NCBI RefSeq assembly: GCF_003355495.1
Contig: NZ_CP031337.1
Span: forward strand, 2,795,001-2,859,000
DNA: 64,000 bases
Source of the DNA: Crenobacter cavernae
GTDB taxonomy: Bacteria; Pseudomonadota; Gammaproteobacteria; Burkholderiales; Chromobacteriaceae
Reading direction: 5' to 3'
The number at the start of each line of letters is the position of its first letter. Within the stretch, counting starts at the first letter, position 1. Of the stretch, positions 23,424-32,345 are shown piece after piece. The notes below the pieces were generated by a model that was not told where the DNA came from, ran no database searches, and saw only the letters and a program-made list of their open reading frames with translations. The position numbers and the translations under genes are program-made.

Positions 23424-26237
23424 TCAGGCAAGCTTGGCGAGTTGCCCCTTCAGCTTCTCCAGCTTATCGGACAGCTCGGCCAACTGCGCCTTATCGCGCT
23501 CGACCAGGTGCGCCGGCGCCTTGTCGACGTAGCCCGGCTTCTCCAACTTCGCCGTCAACTTGGTCAGGTCGCCTTCGACCTTGCCGATCTCTTTCGTCAG
23601 GCGCGCGGTTTCGGCAGCCTTGTCGATCTCGACCTTGAGCATCATGCGCGCTTCGCCGCTGATGGCGACCGGCGAGTCGTCTTCCGGCAGTTTCTCGACG
23701 ATGGTCGCGTCAGACAGGCGGGCCAAGAGCTTCAGATACGGCAGGAACACTTCAAGGTTGGCCGAGCCCTCGACGAACAGCGGCGCCTTCACCGCCGGGC
23801 CGAGGCCCATTTCGCCGCGCAGGTTGCGCACCGCGTTGACCATGTCCTTGAACGCTTCCATGCGCGCGTTGGCTTGGGCGTCGATCTTCTCGGGCGCGGC
23901 CACCGGCCAGGCGGCGACCATGACCGAGTCGGTCTTCTTCGCGTTCGCCAGCGGCGCGACGGTCTGCCACAGCTCTTCGGTGATGAACGGCATGATCGGG
24001 TGGATCAGGCGCAAGGCGACTTCGAGCACGCGCACGATGGTGCGGCGGGTGGCGCGCTGCTGGGCTTCGTTGCCGCCTTGCAGCTGCACCTTCGCCAGTT
24101 CCACGTACCAGTCGCAGTATTCGTTCCAGACGAATTCGTAGATCAGCTGCGACGCGAGGTCGAAGCGGTAGGTGTCGAGCGCCTCGGTGACGCTGGCTTC
24201 GACTTCCTGCAGGCGGCCGATGATCCAGCGGTCGACGAACGAATACTCGAGCGGCAGCGATTCGTCCTGGCCGCAGTCCTTGCCCTCGACGTTCATCATC
24301 ACGAAGCGGGTCGCGTTCCACAGCTTGTTGCAGAAGTTGCGGTAGCCTTCGGCGCGCTTGAAGTCGAAGTTGACCGATCGGCCGAGCGACGCGTAGCTGG
24401 CCATGGTGAATCTCAAAGCATCCGTACCGAACGGCGGGATGCCGTCCGGGAACAGCTTCTCGGTGGCCTTGGCGATCTGCGGCGCCTTTTCCGGGCGGCG
24501 CAGGCCGGTGGTGCGCTTCTCGACTAGGCGTTCGAGGTCGATGCCGTCGATCAGGTCGACCGGGTCGATCACGTTGCCCTCGGACTTCGACATCTTCTTG
24601 CCTTCGTGGTCGCGCACGATGCCGTGGATGTAGACGTCCTTGAACGGGACCTTACCCATGAAATGGGTGGTCATCATGATCATCCGGGCGACCCAGAAGA
24701 AGATGATCTCGTAGCCGGTGACCAGAACCTGCGACGGCACGAAGGCCTTGAGTTCCGGCGTGTCGTTCGGCCAGCCCAGCGTGCTGAACGGCACCAGCGC
24801 CGAGCTGAACCAGGTGTCGAGCACGTCGTCGTCGCGGCGCAGCGTCTTGCCCGGCGCCTGCGCCTGCACTTCTTCGAGCGTACGGCCGACGTAGACCTTG
24901 CCGTCCTCGTCGTACCACGCCGGGATCTGGTGGCCCCACCACAGCTGGCGGCTGATGCACCAGTCCTGGATGTTGTTCATCCACTGGTTGTAGGTGTTGA
25001 CCCAGTTTTCCGGGATGAAGCGCACTTCGCCCGACTCGACCGCGTCGATCGCCTTCTGCGTGATCGACTTGCCGGTCTCGTCGCCGTCGGCGACCTTGCT
25101 CATCGCGACGAACCACTGGTCGGTCAGCATCGGCTCGATCACCGAGCCGGTGCGGTCGCCGCGCGGCACCATCAGCTTGTGCGGCTTGACTTCTACGAGG
25201 AAGCCTTGCGCGTCGAGGTCGGCGACGACGGCCTTGCGAGCGTCGGCGGTCGACTTGCCGGCGTAGGCGGCCGGCAGCTCGATCGTGCCCTTCGCTGCGC
25301 CGTCGAACGCGAACACCTGGGCGCGCGACAGGAGGGTCGCGTCGAGCGCCATCACGTTGATCAGGTCGGTGTCGTGACGCTTGCCGACCTGGTAGTCGTT
25401 GAAGTCGTGCGCCGGCGTGATCTTCACGCAGCCGGTGCCGAAGGCGGCGTCGACGTAGTCGTCGGCGATCACCGGGATCTGGCGGCCGGTCAGCGGCAGT
25501 TCGAGCAGCTTGCCGACGAGGTGCTGGTAGCGTTCATCCGTTGGATTTACCGCGACGGCGACGTCGCCGAGCAGCGTTTCCGGACGCGTGGTGGCGACGA
25601 CGACCGACTCGTCGCTATCGACGACCGGGTAGCGGATGTGCCACATCTTGCCGTCTTCTTCGACCGACTCGACTTCGAGGTCGGACACGGCGGTACCGAG
25701 TTTCGGGTCCCAGTTCACCAGGCGCTTGCCGCGGTAGATCAGGCCCTGCTGGTACAAGCGCACGAACACTTCGCTGACCACTTCGGCGCGCGTGTCGTCC
25801 ATCGTGAAGTATTCGCGGCTCCAGTCGACCGAGCAGCCGACGCGGCGCATCTGGCTGGTGATGGTGCCGCCGGACACGTCCTTCCACTCCCACACCTTGT
25901 CGATGAAGGCGTCGCGACCGAGGTCGTGGCGGTTGACGCCCTTCTCGGCCAGCTGGCGCTCGACGACGATCTGCGTCGCGATGCCGGCGTGGTCGGTGCC
26001 GGGGATCCAGACGGTGTTGTCGCCCTTCATCCGGTAGTAGCGCGTCAGGCCGTCCATGATGGTCTGGTTGAACGCGTGGCCCATGTGCAGCGTGCCGGTC
26101 ACGTTCGGCGGCGGCAGCTGGATGGCGAAGGAAGGCTGGGTGGTGTCCATGCTCGGCTTGAAGTAGCCGGCTTGTTCCCATTGGTCGTACCAGCGACGTT
26201 CGATGTCGCCCGGCTCAAAGCTCTTGGCAAGTTCCAT
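23424..26237 (-). CDS. valS: Valyl-tRNA synthetase
   Basis: 937 residues, full length. Class I signatures: PNVTGTLHMGHAFNQ (HIGH equivalent) near residues 44-60 and KKMSKSEGNV (KMSKS) in the second half. An editing domain (about residues 190-350) that clears Thr-tRNA(Val), an anticodon-binding helical domain and the C-terminal coiled coil (SDKLEKLKGQLAKLA) are all present. Attaches valine to tRNA(Val). Single gene with its own terminator. TTGGCCGAG copies occur at 23475 and 23758; the second encodes part of GSANLEV. Confidence 0.98.
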   Translation of the reverse strand: MELAKSFEPGDIERRWYDQWEQAGYFKPSMDTTQPSFAIQLPPPNVTGTLHMGHAFNQTIMDGLTRYYRMKGDNTVWIPGTDHAGIATQIVVERQLAEKGVNRHDLGRDAFIDKVWEWKDVSGGTITSQMRRVGCSVDWSREYFTMDDTRAEVVSEVFVRLYQQGLIYRGKRLVNWDPKLGTAVSDLEVESVEEDGKMWHIRYPVVDSDESVVVATTRPETLLGDVAVAVNPTDERYQHLVGKLLELPLTGRQIPVIADDYVDAAFGTGCVKITPAHDFNDYQVGKRHDTDLINVMALDATLLSRAQVFAFDGAAKGTIELPAAYAGKSTADARKAVVADLDAQGFLVEVKPHKLMVPRGDRTGSVIEPMLTDQWFVAMSKVADGDETGKSITQKAIDAVESGEVRFIPENWVNTYNQWMNNIQDWCISRQLWWGHQIPAWYDEDGKVYVGRTLEEVQAQAPGKTLRRDDDVLDTWFSSALVPFSTLGWPNDTPELKAFVPSQVLVTGYEIIFFWVARMIMMTTHFMGKVPFKDVYIHGIVRDHEGKKMSKSEGNVIDPVDLIDGIDLERLVEKRTTGLRRPEKAPQIAKATEKLFPDGIPPFGTDALRFTMASYASLGRSVNFDFKRAEGYRNFCNKLWNATRFVMMNVEGKDCGQDESLPLEYSFVDRWIIGRLQEVEASVTEALDTYRFDLASQLIYEFVWNEYCDWYVELAKVQLQGGNEAQQRATRRTIVRVLEVALRLIHPIMPFITEELWQTVAPLANAKKTDSVMVAAWPVAAPEKIDAQANARMEAFKDMVNAVRNLRGEMGLGPAVKAPLFVEGSANLEVFLPYLKLLARLSDATIVEKLPEDDSPVAISGEARMMLKVEIDKAAETARLTKEIGKVEGDLTKLTAKLEKPGYVDKAPAHLVERDKAQLAELSDKLEKLKGQLAKLA

Positions 26238-26351
26238 ATGCGCTCGTGGAAAGGGGCTAATTTCGGGGAAAAATGGGCCAATTATATACGCTAGCGCCGC
26301 GCGCGTCCGGATGCGGGCGGAACCCGGCGGCGCGGAACGCGGTCCCCGTCG

Positions 26352-27092
26352 TCAACGGCTCGCCAGCTCGTCGAGCAAGGCGCGCATGCGCCGCCAGTGC
26401 GAGCCTTCCCAGTACACGCGCCGGCACACGTCGCAGGTGACGAAACGCGCGTGGCCGGCGAACACGTCCGACGGCACGCGCGTTTCGATGTCCCCCTTGG
26501 CGATCTCGCGCAGCGGCGCGTTGCACGCCATGCACAGGCTGAACGGCCGCGCGCTGGCGAAAAGGTCGAGCCGCGTGAAGATCTCGCGCAGCTGTTCGGC
26601 CGGCTTTTGCGCGTGGACGTAGCAGCCGTGCGTGATCGCGCGCCGCTTGAGCAGCTCGCGGTCGCGGCTGAGCACGATGCGACGCTCGGCGACGGCGAGC
26701 GCCTCGATCTCGTCGTCGTCGAAATGGTTGTCATACAGCGTGTCGAAACCCGCCATGCGCAGTTTGGCCGCCAGCGCGCCAAGGTGCGCGTCGGCGACGA
26801 AACGCGTCACGCGCAGCGGGCTTTCGCGCAGCCGCAACAGCGGCGCGACGTCGAACACTTCGAACACCGGGTAGACCGCGATACGATCCCCTTCGGTCAA
26901 GATCCGGTCGAAACCCACCGACTCGCCGTCGACCAGGATCAGCTCGACCTCGGTGTGCGGCACGCCGAGCGCCTCGATCGCGTGCTTGACGGTCTCGCCG
27001 GGCGCGCATGCGTAGCAGAACGCCGTCTTGCGCCGCGACGACGGCAGGAAGTCGTTCAGTTCTTCGTAGAAGCGGAAGGTGACGGTGGCCAT
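26352..27092 (-). CDS. Mut7-C RNase domain protein with N-terminal ubiquitin-like domain
   Basis: 246 residues. The N-terminal 85 residues are the Mut7-C ubiquitin-fold domain (VTFRFYEELNDFLPSSRRKT, ELILVDGESVGFD); the rest is the Mut7-C PIN-type RNase domain (RFVADAHLGALAAKLRMAGF, RRIVLSRDRELLKRRAITHG) and a C-terminal zinc ribbon (CMACN...CDVCRRVYW). Predicted RNA-processing enzyme; bacterial members are uncharacterised. The start at 27092 has no Shine-Dalgarno, while a GATACT element sits just upstream, so a leaderless mRNA is possible. An upstream in-frame codon at 27158 lies in a repeat and is rejected. Confidence 0.85.
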   Translation of the reverse strand: MATVTFRFYEELNDFLPSSRRKTAFCYACAPGETVKHAIEALGVPHTEVELILVDGESVGFDRILTEGDRIAVYPVFEVFDVAPLLRLRESPLRVTRFVADAHLGALAAKLRMAGFDTLYDNHFDDDEIEALAVAERRIVLSRDRELLKRRAITHGCYVHAQKPAEQLREIFTRLDLFASARPFSLCMACNAPLREIAKGDIETRVPSDVFAGHARFVTCDVCRRVYWEGSHWRRMRALLDELASR

Positions 27093-27118
27093 ACGCGCAG
27101 TATCGCACCGCGGACGGG

Positions 27119-27182
27119 AAAGGTTGGCCGAGCCCGAGCGAGGCAAGCGAAGCGTCACGAGGAAATAGCTCGGCCGACCTTG
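27119..27182 (-). terminator. Long hairpin from an inverted TTGGCCGAG pair
   Basis: AAGGTTGGCCGAGC (27120-27133) faces GCTCGGCCGACCTT (27168-27181), one mismatch, long internal loop. It follows the stop of the SDR gene on the minus strand. Confidence 0.65.
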
Positions 27183-27192
27183 AGAACCAGGC

Positions 27193-28023
27193 TTACGCGG
27201 CGCGGCCGAGCAGGCCGTCGAGCCAGCGCGTCGGCAGCAGGCGCTTGAGGTACCAGAACACCTTGGTCGGCGTGGTCACGCGGTAGCGCGCGGCCGGCAT
27301 GCGGGCCTTGAGGGCGCGGCGTGCGGCGTCGCACACCGCCGAGGCCGGCAGCGTGAACGGCGCGGCGTGGCCCTCCTTCTTCAGACGGGCGAGCTGTTTC
27401 TGGTAGCTGTCGCGGTGCACGCTGGCGTCGATGTCGACATACTCGAGGAACTTGGCGAGCGCGTTCGTGCGGAAGCGGCTCTCGATCGGCCCCGGCTCGA
27501 TCAGCGACACGTGGATGCCGCTGCCGGACAGTTCGAGCCGCAGCGTGTCGCACAGGCCTTCCATCGCGTACTTGCTCGCGTTGTACGCGCCGCGCCACTT
27601 CATCGCGGCGAAGCCGAGCACGGAGCTGTTGAACAGGATGCGGCCGTGGCCCTGCGCGCGCATCACCGGCAGCACCTTCTGCGTCAGTTCCCACGCGCCG
27701 AACAGGTTGGTTTCGAACTGCGCGCGCAAGGCGGCGCGCGGCAGGTCTTCGGCGGCGCCGGGCTGGCCGTAGCCGGCGTTGTTGAACAGCGCGTCGAGTC
27801 TGCCGCCGGTCGCTTTCAGCACGGTGTCGAGCGCTTCGGCGATGCTGACGCTGTCGTCGACGTCGAGCCGCACCGCGTCGAAACCGGCCTCGGCCAACTT
27901 CTGCACGTCTTCGGGCCGACGCGCGCTGGCGAACACGCGCCAGCCGTCGGCCTTCAGGCCTTCGGCGGTGGCAAGGCCGATGCCGCTCGAGCAGCCGGTG
28001 ATCAGGATGGTTTTTTCTTTCAT
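27193..28023 (-). CDS. Short-chain dehydrogenase/reductase
   Basis: 276 residues, classical SDR: cofactor motif TGCSSGIG near residue 10-17, NNAG, and the Ser-Tyr-Lys catalytic set (NSSVLGFAAMKWRGAYNASK). The C-terminal region with PTKVFWYLKRLLPTRWLDGL is longer and more hydrophobic than in short SDRs. Cofactor is probably NADP(H) from the RRPED segment after the first beta strand. Substrate unknown. Divergent from the TerC-type gene with a 93-base shared region. One TTGGCCGAG copy at 27889. Confidence 0.88.
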   Translation of the reverse strand: MKEKTILITGCSSGIGLATAEGLKADGWRVFASARRPEDVQKLAEAGFDAVRLDVDDSVSIAEALDTVLKATGGRLDALFNNAGYGQPGAAEDLPRAALRAQFETNLFGAWELTQKVLPVMRAQGHGRILFNSSVLGFAAMKWRGAYNASKYAMEGLCDTLRLELSGSGIHVSLIEPGPIESRFRTNALAKFLEYVDIDASVHRDSYQKQLARLKKEGHAAPFTLPASAVCDAARRALKARMPAARYRVTTPTKVFWYLKRLLPTRWLDGLLGRAA

Positions 28024-28116
28024 TGTTGAACCCGGTTACATTCTGTTACGTCATAATGGCTGGCTTCGTTATTCCGACGAATCCGTTCCCAACCGTTCTA
28101 AGGAGATGTCTGCATC

Positions 28117-29097
28117 ATGCAGTCCGAGTTGCCGTCCATCGGCTCCCCGTTTTTCTACGGCGTGTTCTTCGTCGCCGTACTAGTGATGATCGCCATCGAC
28201 ATGGTGGCGCTCAACAAGAAGGGTTCGCACAAGGTCGGCGTGAAGGAAGCGCTCGGCTGGTCGCTCGTGTGGGTCTGCGTGTCGGTCGCCTTCGCCGGCT
28301 GGCTGTGGTGGAGCCTCAGCCATAACCCGGCCTTCGGCCCCGAGATCGCCAACCAGAAGGCGCTCGAGTTCTTTACCGGCTACGTGATCGAGAAATCGCT
28401 GGCGGTCGACAATATCTTCGTCTTCCTGATGATTTTCGCCTATTTCAACGTGCGGCCGGAACACCAGCGTCGTGTGCTGCTGTACGGCGTGTTCGGCGCG
28501 ATCGTGCTGCGCGCGGTCATGGTCGGCGTCGGCGCGGTGCTGGTCAGCGAATTCGCGTGGGTGCTGTACGTGTTCGGCGCCTTCCTGGTCTTCACCGGCC
28601 TGAAGATGATGCTGCCGGAAAAAGACGAAGAGGCCGATCTCGCCGCCAACCCCATCCTCAAGTTCCTGCGCAGCCACCTGCGCATGACGAACGAGTTCCA
28701 CGGCGAGAAGTTCTTCGTCGTGAAGCAGGGTGTGCGTTACGCGACGCCGATGTTCCTCGTGCTGATGATGATCGAGTTCTCCGACGTGATCTTCGCCGTC
28801 GACAGCATCCCGGCGATCTTCGCCGTCACCACCGACCCGTTCATCGTCTTGACGTCGAACATCTTCGCGATCCTCGGCTTGCGCGCGATGTACTTCCTGC
28901 TTGCCGACGTCGCCGACCGCTTCCATTATTTGAAATATGGCCTGGCGGCGGTGCTGACCTTCATCGGCGTGAAGATGCTGATCGTGAAGGTGTTCCACAT
29001 CCCGGTGCTGGTGTCGCTCGGCGTGGTGTTCGCCGTGATCGGCGCGTCGGTCGTCGCGTCGTTGATGTTCCCCAAACCCCTGCTCGCAGAAGCCTGA
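28117..29097 (+). CDS. TerC/Alx-family membrane protein
   Basis: 326 residues with eight or nine membrane helices. Conserved acidic membrane motifs GYVIEKSLAVDNIFVFLMIF and MMIEFSDVIFAVDSIPAIFA define the family; E. coli Alx is linked to manganese export and alkaline pH. The start has AAGGAGAT upstream. The leader is short (93 bases to the divergent SDR gene), leaving little room for the yybP-ykoY riboswitch that often controls such genes. Monocistronic, with a GC hairpin downstream. Confidence 0.9.
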   Translation: MQSELPSIGSPFFYGVFFVAVLVMIAIDMVALNKKGSHKVGVKEALGWSLVWVCVSVAFAGWLWWSLSHNPAFGPEIANQKALEFFTGYVIEKSLAVDNIFVFLMIFAYFNVRPEHQRRVLLYGVFGAIVLRAVMVGVGAVLVSEFAWVLYVFGAFLVFTGLKMMLPEKDEEADLAANPILKFLRSHLRMTNEFHGEKFFVVKQGVRYATPMFLVLMMIEFSDVIFAVDSIPAIFAVTTDPFIVLTSNIFAILGLRAMYFLLADVADRFHYLKYGLAAVLTFIGVKMLIVKVFHIPVLVSLGVVFAVIGASVVASLMFPKPLLAEA

Positions 29098-29121
29098 GCC
29101 CGCCGCTGACGCTTCGTCTTC

Positions 29122-29149
29122 TTGCCCCGCGCTGGTCGGCGCGGGGCAA
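29122..29149 (+). terminator. GC-rich hairpin between TerC-type gene and xseB
   Basis: TTGCCCCGCGC (29122-29132), loop TGGTCG, GCGCGGGGCAA (29139-29149): 11-bp stem. No T-run on the + strand, so it may be a weak or factor-dependent terminator. Confidence 0.55.
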
Positions 29150-29203
29150 AATCGCCTAAAATGCCTGCCGATTCTCGCGCCACGACATCATTAAGGACAT
29201 CGC

Positions 29204-29437
29204 ATGGCCAAAACGGCAAAGTCACCGGCAAGCTTCGAGGCGGCGCTCGCCCAGCTGGAAGACATCATCCAGGCCATGGAGAGCGGCGATATCCCACTGG
29301 AAACCGCCCTCGGGTCCTATAAACAGGGCATCGAGCTGATCAAGTTCTGCCAGGGCAAGCTGGCCGACGCCGAACAAGAGCTCAAGGTGCTGGAAAACGA
29401 CGAACTCAAACCGCTGGAGCTGCCCAATGGCCAATGA
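29204..29437 (+). CDS. xseB: Exodeoxyribonuclease VII small subunit
   Basis: 77 residues, full length. The family pattern is clear: FEAALAQLEDIIQAMESGDI, LETALGSYKQGIELIKFCQG, then AEQELKVLE. It binds the large subunit XseA to form the single-strand exonuclease; xseA is not in the window. AAGGA lies before the ATG. Its end overlaps the ispA start by 11 bases, so the two are translationally coupled, the usual xseB-ispA-dxs arrangement. Confidence 0.96.
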   Translation: MAKTAKSPASFEAALAQLEDIIQAMESGDIPLETALGSYKQGIELIKFCQGKLADAEQELKVLENDELKPLELPNGQ

Positions 29438-30326
29438 CACCGTCTTCATCGGCTGGATGAGCGGCGTGCAACAGCAGATGGAAAGCACGCTCGCCGCCCT
29501 GCTGCCCGACCCCGCCGTCGCGCCGCAACGCCTTCACGAGGCGATGCGCTATGCCGTGCTCGAAGGCGGCAAGCGCGTGCGCCCGCTCTTAGTGTTCGCC
29601 GCCGGCGAACTGGTCTTAGCCGACCCCGCCAACCTCGCGCGCGTCGCCGCCGCGGTCGAACTGGTGCACGCCTACTCGCTGGTGCACGACGACCTGCCGT
29701 GCATGGACGACGACGTGCTGCGCCGCGGCAAGCCGACCTGTCATGTCGCTTACGACGAGGCGACCGCGCTGCTCGTCGGCGACGCGCTGCAGACGCTCGC
29801 CTTCGACCTGCTCTCCGCGCCGCTGGCCGGCGTCGACGCCGCCGCGCAGCTGGCGATGGTCAAGACGCTCGCGCATGCGTCCGGCCACGCCGGCATGGCC
29901 GGCGGCCAGGCGATCGACCTGGCCAGCGTCGGTCAGGAGCTGTCGCTGCCCGAACTCGAATTCATGCACCTCTTGAAGACCGGCGCGCTGATCCGCGCGT
30001 CGGTGCTGCTCGGCGCTCTCGCCGGCAGACCGCTTACGGCCGAGGAAACCGAGCGGCTCGACCACTTCGCCAAACGCATCGGCCTGGCGTTCCAGGTGGT
30101 CGACGACGTGCTCGACGTCGACGCCGACACCGCGACGCTCGGCAAGACCGCCGGCAAGGACGCCGCCAACAACAAGCCGACCTACGTGAGCCTGATGGGG
30201 CTTGCCGAAGCCAAACAATTCGCCCGCGAACTCAGCGACGACGCCTTCGAGGCCCTTGCCGGCTTCGGCCCGTCCGCCGAGCGCCTGAAGGCGCTGGCCG
30301 ACTACATCGTCGCCCGTTCGTTCTGA
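29427..30326 (+). CDS. ispA: Farnesyl diphosphate synthase
   Basis: 299 residues. First aspartate-rich motif DDLPCMDDD near residues 90-98, second DDVLD near 231-235, and the GGKRVRPLL and KTGALIRASV segments of short-chain prenyl transferases. It condenses IPP with DMAPP and GPP to farnesyl diphosphate for quinones, undecaprenyl lipid and hopanoids. It overlaps xseB and is followed nine bases later by dxs, so pathway entry and chain elongation are co-transcribed. Confidence 0.96.
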   Translation: MANDTVFIGWMSGVQQQMESTLAALLPDPAVAPQRLHEAMRYAVLEGGKRVRPLLVFAAGELVLADPANLARVAAAVELVHAYSLVHDDLPCMDDDVLRRGKPTCHVAYDEATALLVGDALQTLAFDLLSAPLAGVDAAAQLAMVKTLAHASGHAGMAGGQAIDLASVGQELSLPELEFMHLLKTGALIRASVLLGALAGRPLTAEETERLDHFAKRIGLAFQVVDDVLDVDADTATLGKTAGKDAANNKPTYVSLMGLAEAKQFARELSDDAFEALAGFGPSAERLKALADYIVARSF

Positions 30327-30335
30327 CAAGCCACC

Positions 30336-32183
30336 ATGACGACTCCGCTTCTCGACACCCTCCACCGCACCGCCGACCTGCGCCTGCTGGACCGCGCCCA
30401 GCTGCCGCAGCTGGCGAGCGAGCTGCGTGAATTCCTGGTCGAGTCGGTCAGCAAGACCGGCGGCCATTTCGCGTCCAACCTCGGCAGCATCGAGCTGACG
30501 ATTGCGCTGCACTACGTGTTCAACACGCCGGATGACCGCCTGGTGTGGGACGTCGGCCACCAGACCTACCCGCACAAGATCCTGACCGGCCGCAAGGACC
30601 GCATGGGCACGATGCGCCAGAAGGGCGGCCTCGCCGGCTTCCCGAAGCGCGAGGAATCCGAGTACGACACCTTCGGTGTCGGTCATTCGTCGACGTCGAT
30701 CGGCGCGGCGCTCGGCATGGCGGTCGCCGCCAAGGCGCAGGGCACCGATCGCAAGGCGGTCGCGATCATCGGCGACGGCGCGATGACCGCCGGCCAGGCA
30801 TTCGAGGCGCTGAACAACGCCGGCGCGATGGACACCGACCTCTTGGTCGTCCTCAACGACAACGATATGTCGATCTCGCCCAACGTCGGCGCGCTGAACA
30901 ACTACCTGGCCAAGATCCTGTCCGGCCGCTTCTACTCGGCAATGAAGCACGGTTCGAGCAAGGTGCTCGGCATCGTGCCGCCGATGCGCGAGATCGCGAG
31001 CAAGATGGAAGAACACGTGAAGGGCCTGTTCACGCCGGGCACGCTGTTCGAGGAATTCGGCTTCAACTACATCGGCCCGATCGACGGCCACGACCTCGAC
31101 GCGCTGGTCACCACGCTCGGGAACATCAGGACGCTGAAGGGCCCGCAGTTCCTGCACGTCGTCACCAAGAAGGGCCAGGGCTATAAGTTGGCCGAGAACG
31201 ACCCGGTCGCCTACCACGGCGTGTCGAAGTTCGACCCGGCCAACGGCCTTTCCGGCGGCAAGGCCGGCGGCAAGCCGACCTACACGCAGATCTTTTCCGA
31301 CTGGCTGTGCGACATGGCCAAAGAGGACCAACGCCTCGTCGGCATCACGCCGGCGATGCGCGAGGGCTCGGGCCTGGTGCGCTTCGAGCAGGAGCACCCG
31401 GACCGCTACTTCGACGTCGGCATCGCCGAGCAGCACGCGGTGACCTTCGCCGCCGGCCTCGCCTGCGACGGCATGAAGCCGGTGGTCGCGATCTACTCGA
31501 CCTTCCTGCAGCGCGCGTACGACCAGCTGATCCACGACGTCGCGATCCAGAAGCTGCCGGTGCTGTTCGCGATCGACCGCGCCGGCCTCGTCGGCGCCGA
31601 CGGCCCGACCCACGCCGGCGCCTTCGACATCAGCTACCTGCGCTGCATCCCGAACATGATCGTGATGGCGCCGTCGGACGAGAACGAGTGCCGGCAGATG
31701 CTGTACACCGCGTTCAAGATCGACGGCCCGACCGCGGTGCGCTACCCGCGCGGCAGCGGCCCGGGCGTCGTCCCCGAAGAGACCATGCGCGAACTGCCGC
31801 TGGGCAAGGGGGTCGTGCGCCGCGAAGGCAACAAGGTCGCCATCCTCGCCTTCGGCAGCATGGTCACGCCGGCGCTCGCCGCAGGCGACGAACTCGACGC
31901 CACCGTGGTCGACATGCGCTTCGTGAAGCCGCTCGACGAGGAGCTGGTTGTCCACTTGGCAAAGAGCCACGATCTGATCGTCACCGTCGAGGAAAACACG
32001 GTGATGGGCGGCGCAGGCAGCGCTTGTCTGGAGGTGCTGTCCGCGCGCGGCATCACGGTCGACACGCTGCTCATCGGCCTGCCCGACGAGAACGTCGACC
32101 ACGGCGACCCGGTCGGCATGCTGGCCGACTGCGGCCTCAACGCCGCCGGCATCGCCGCCAGCATCCGCGCCAGGCTCGGCTAG
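30336..32183 (+). CDS. dxs: 1-deoxy-D-xylulose-5-phosphate synthase
   Basis: 615 residues, full length. Thiamine-diphosphate motif GDGAMTAGQAFEALNNAG...NDND near residues 148-176; the pyrimidine-domain IAEQHAVTFAAG and DRAGLVGADGPTHAG; C-terminal transketolase domain with TVEENTVMGGAGS. It joins pyruvate and glyceraldehyde-3-phosphate in the first step of the MEP pathway. Last gene of xseB-ispA-dxs, closed by a strong terminator. One TTGGCCGAG copy at 31188. Confidence 0.97.
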   Translation: MTTPLLDTLHRTADLRLLDRAQLPQLASELREFLVESVSKTGGHFASNLGSIELTIALHYVFNTPDDRLVWDVGHQTYPHKILTGRKDRMGTMRQKGGLAGFPKREESEYDTFGVGHSSTSIGAALGMAVAAKAQGTDRKAVAIIGDGAMTAGQAFEALNNAGAMDTDLLVVLNDNDMSISPNVGALNNYLAKILSGRFYSAMKHGSSKVLGIVPPMREIASKMEEHVKGLFTPGTLFEEFGFNYIGPIDGHDLDALVTTLGNIRTLKGPQFLHVVTKKGQGYKLAENDPVAYHGVSKFDPANGLSGGKAGGKPTYTQIFSDWLCDMAKEDQRLVGITPAMREGSGLVRFEQEHPDRYFDVGIAEQHAVTFAAGLACDGMKPVVAIYSTFLQRAYDQLIHDVAIQKLPVLFAIDRAGLVGADGPTHAGAFDISYLRCIPNMIVMAPSDENECRQMLYTAFKIDGPTAVRYPRGSGPGVVPEETMRELPLGKGVVRREGNKVAILAFGSMVTPALAAGDELDATVVDMRFVKPLDEELVVHLAKSHDLIVTVEENTVMGGAGSACLEVLSARGITVDTLLIGLPDENVDHGDPVGMLADCGLNAAGIAASIRARLG

Positions 32184-32200
32184 GGATCGATGCAGCAAGA

Positions 32201-32236
32201 AACGGCCACCGTGCACATCGAGCGGTGGCCGTTTTT
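32201..32236 (+). terminator. Intrinsic terminator after dxs
   Basis: AACGGCCACCG (32201-32211) and CGGTGGCCGTT (32223-32233) with 11-base loop, then T-run. Confidence 0.93.
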
Positions 32237-32288
32237 GCGTCTGGATGGGTCGACACCGGGTTGACGCCGACGGGCAAACCCGACTGCT

Positions 32289-32316
32289 TTGCTCGGGTAT
32301 TTTCCCTTGGTATAAT
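32289..32316 (+). promoter_or_regulatory. Sigma-70-type promoter of folE2
   Basis: TTGCTC (32289-32294), 16-base spacer, TATAAT (32311-32316). The -10 is a perfect consensus and the start of folE2 lies 29 bases downstream. Confidence 0.75.
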
Positions 32317-32345
32317 GGGACGTCCACTGTGGAGACCCCATCGGC

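Noticed and set aside
12501..27390. Canonical Neisseria uptake sequence (reverse complement TTCAGACGGC)
   Set aside because: Only two partial matches (near 12501 and 27380), each ending GGG instead of GGC and inside genes; this is within chance.
28024..28116. yybP-ykoY manganese riboswitch before the TerC-type gene
   Set aside because: Only 93 bases separate the divergent genes and no matching paired elements were seen.
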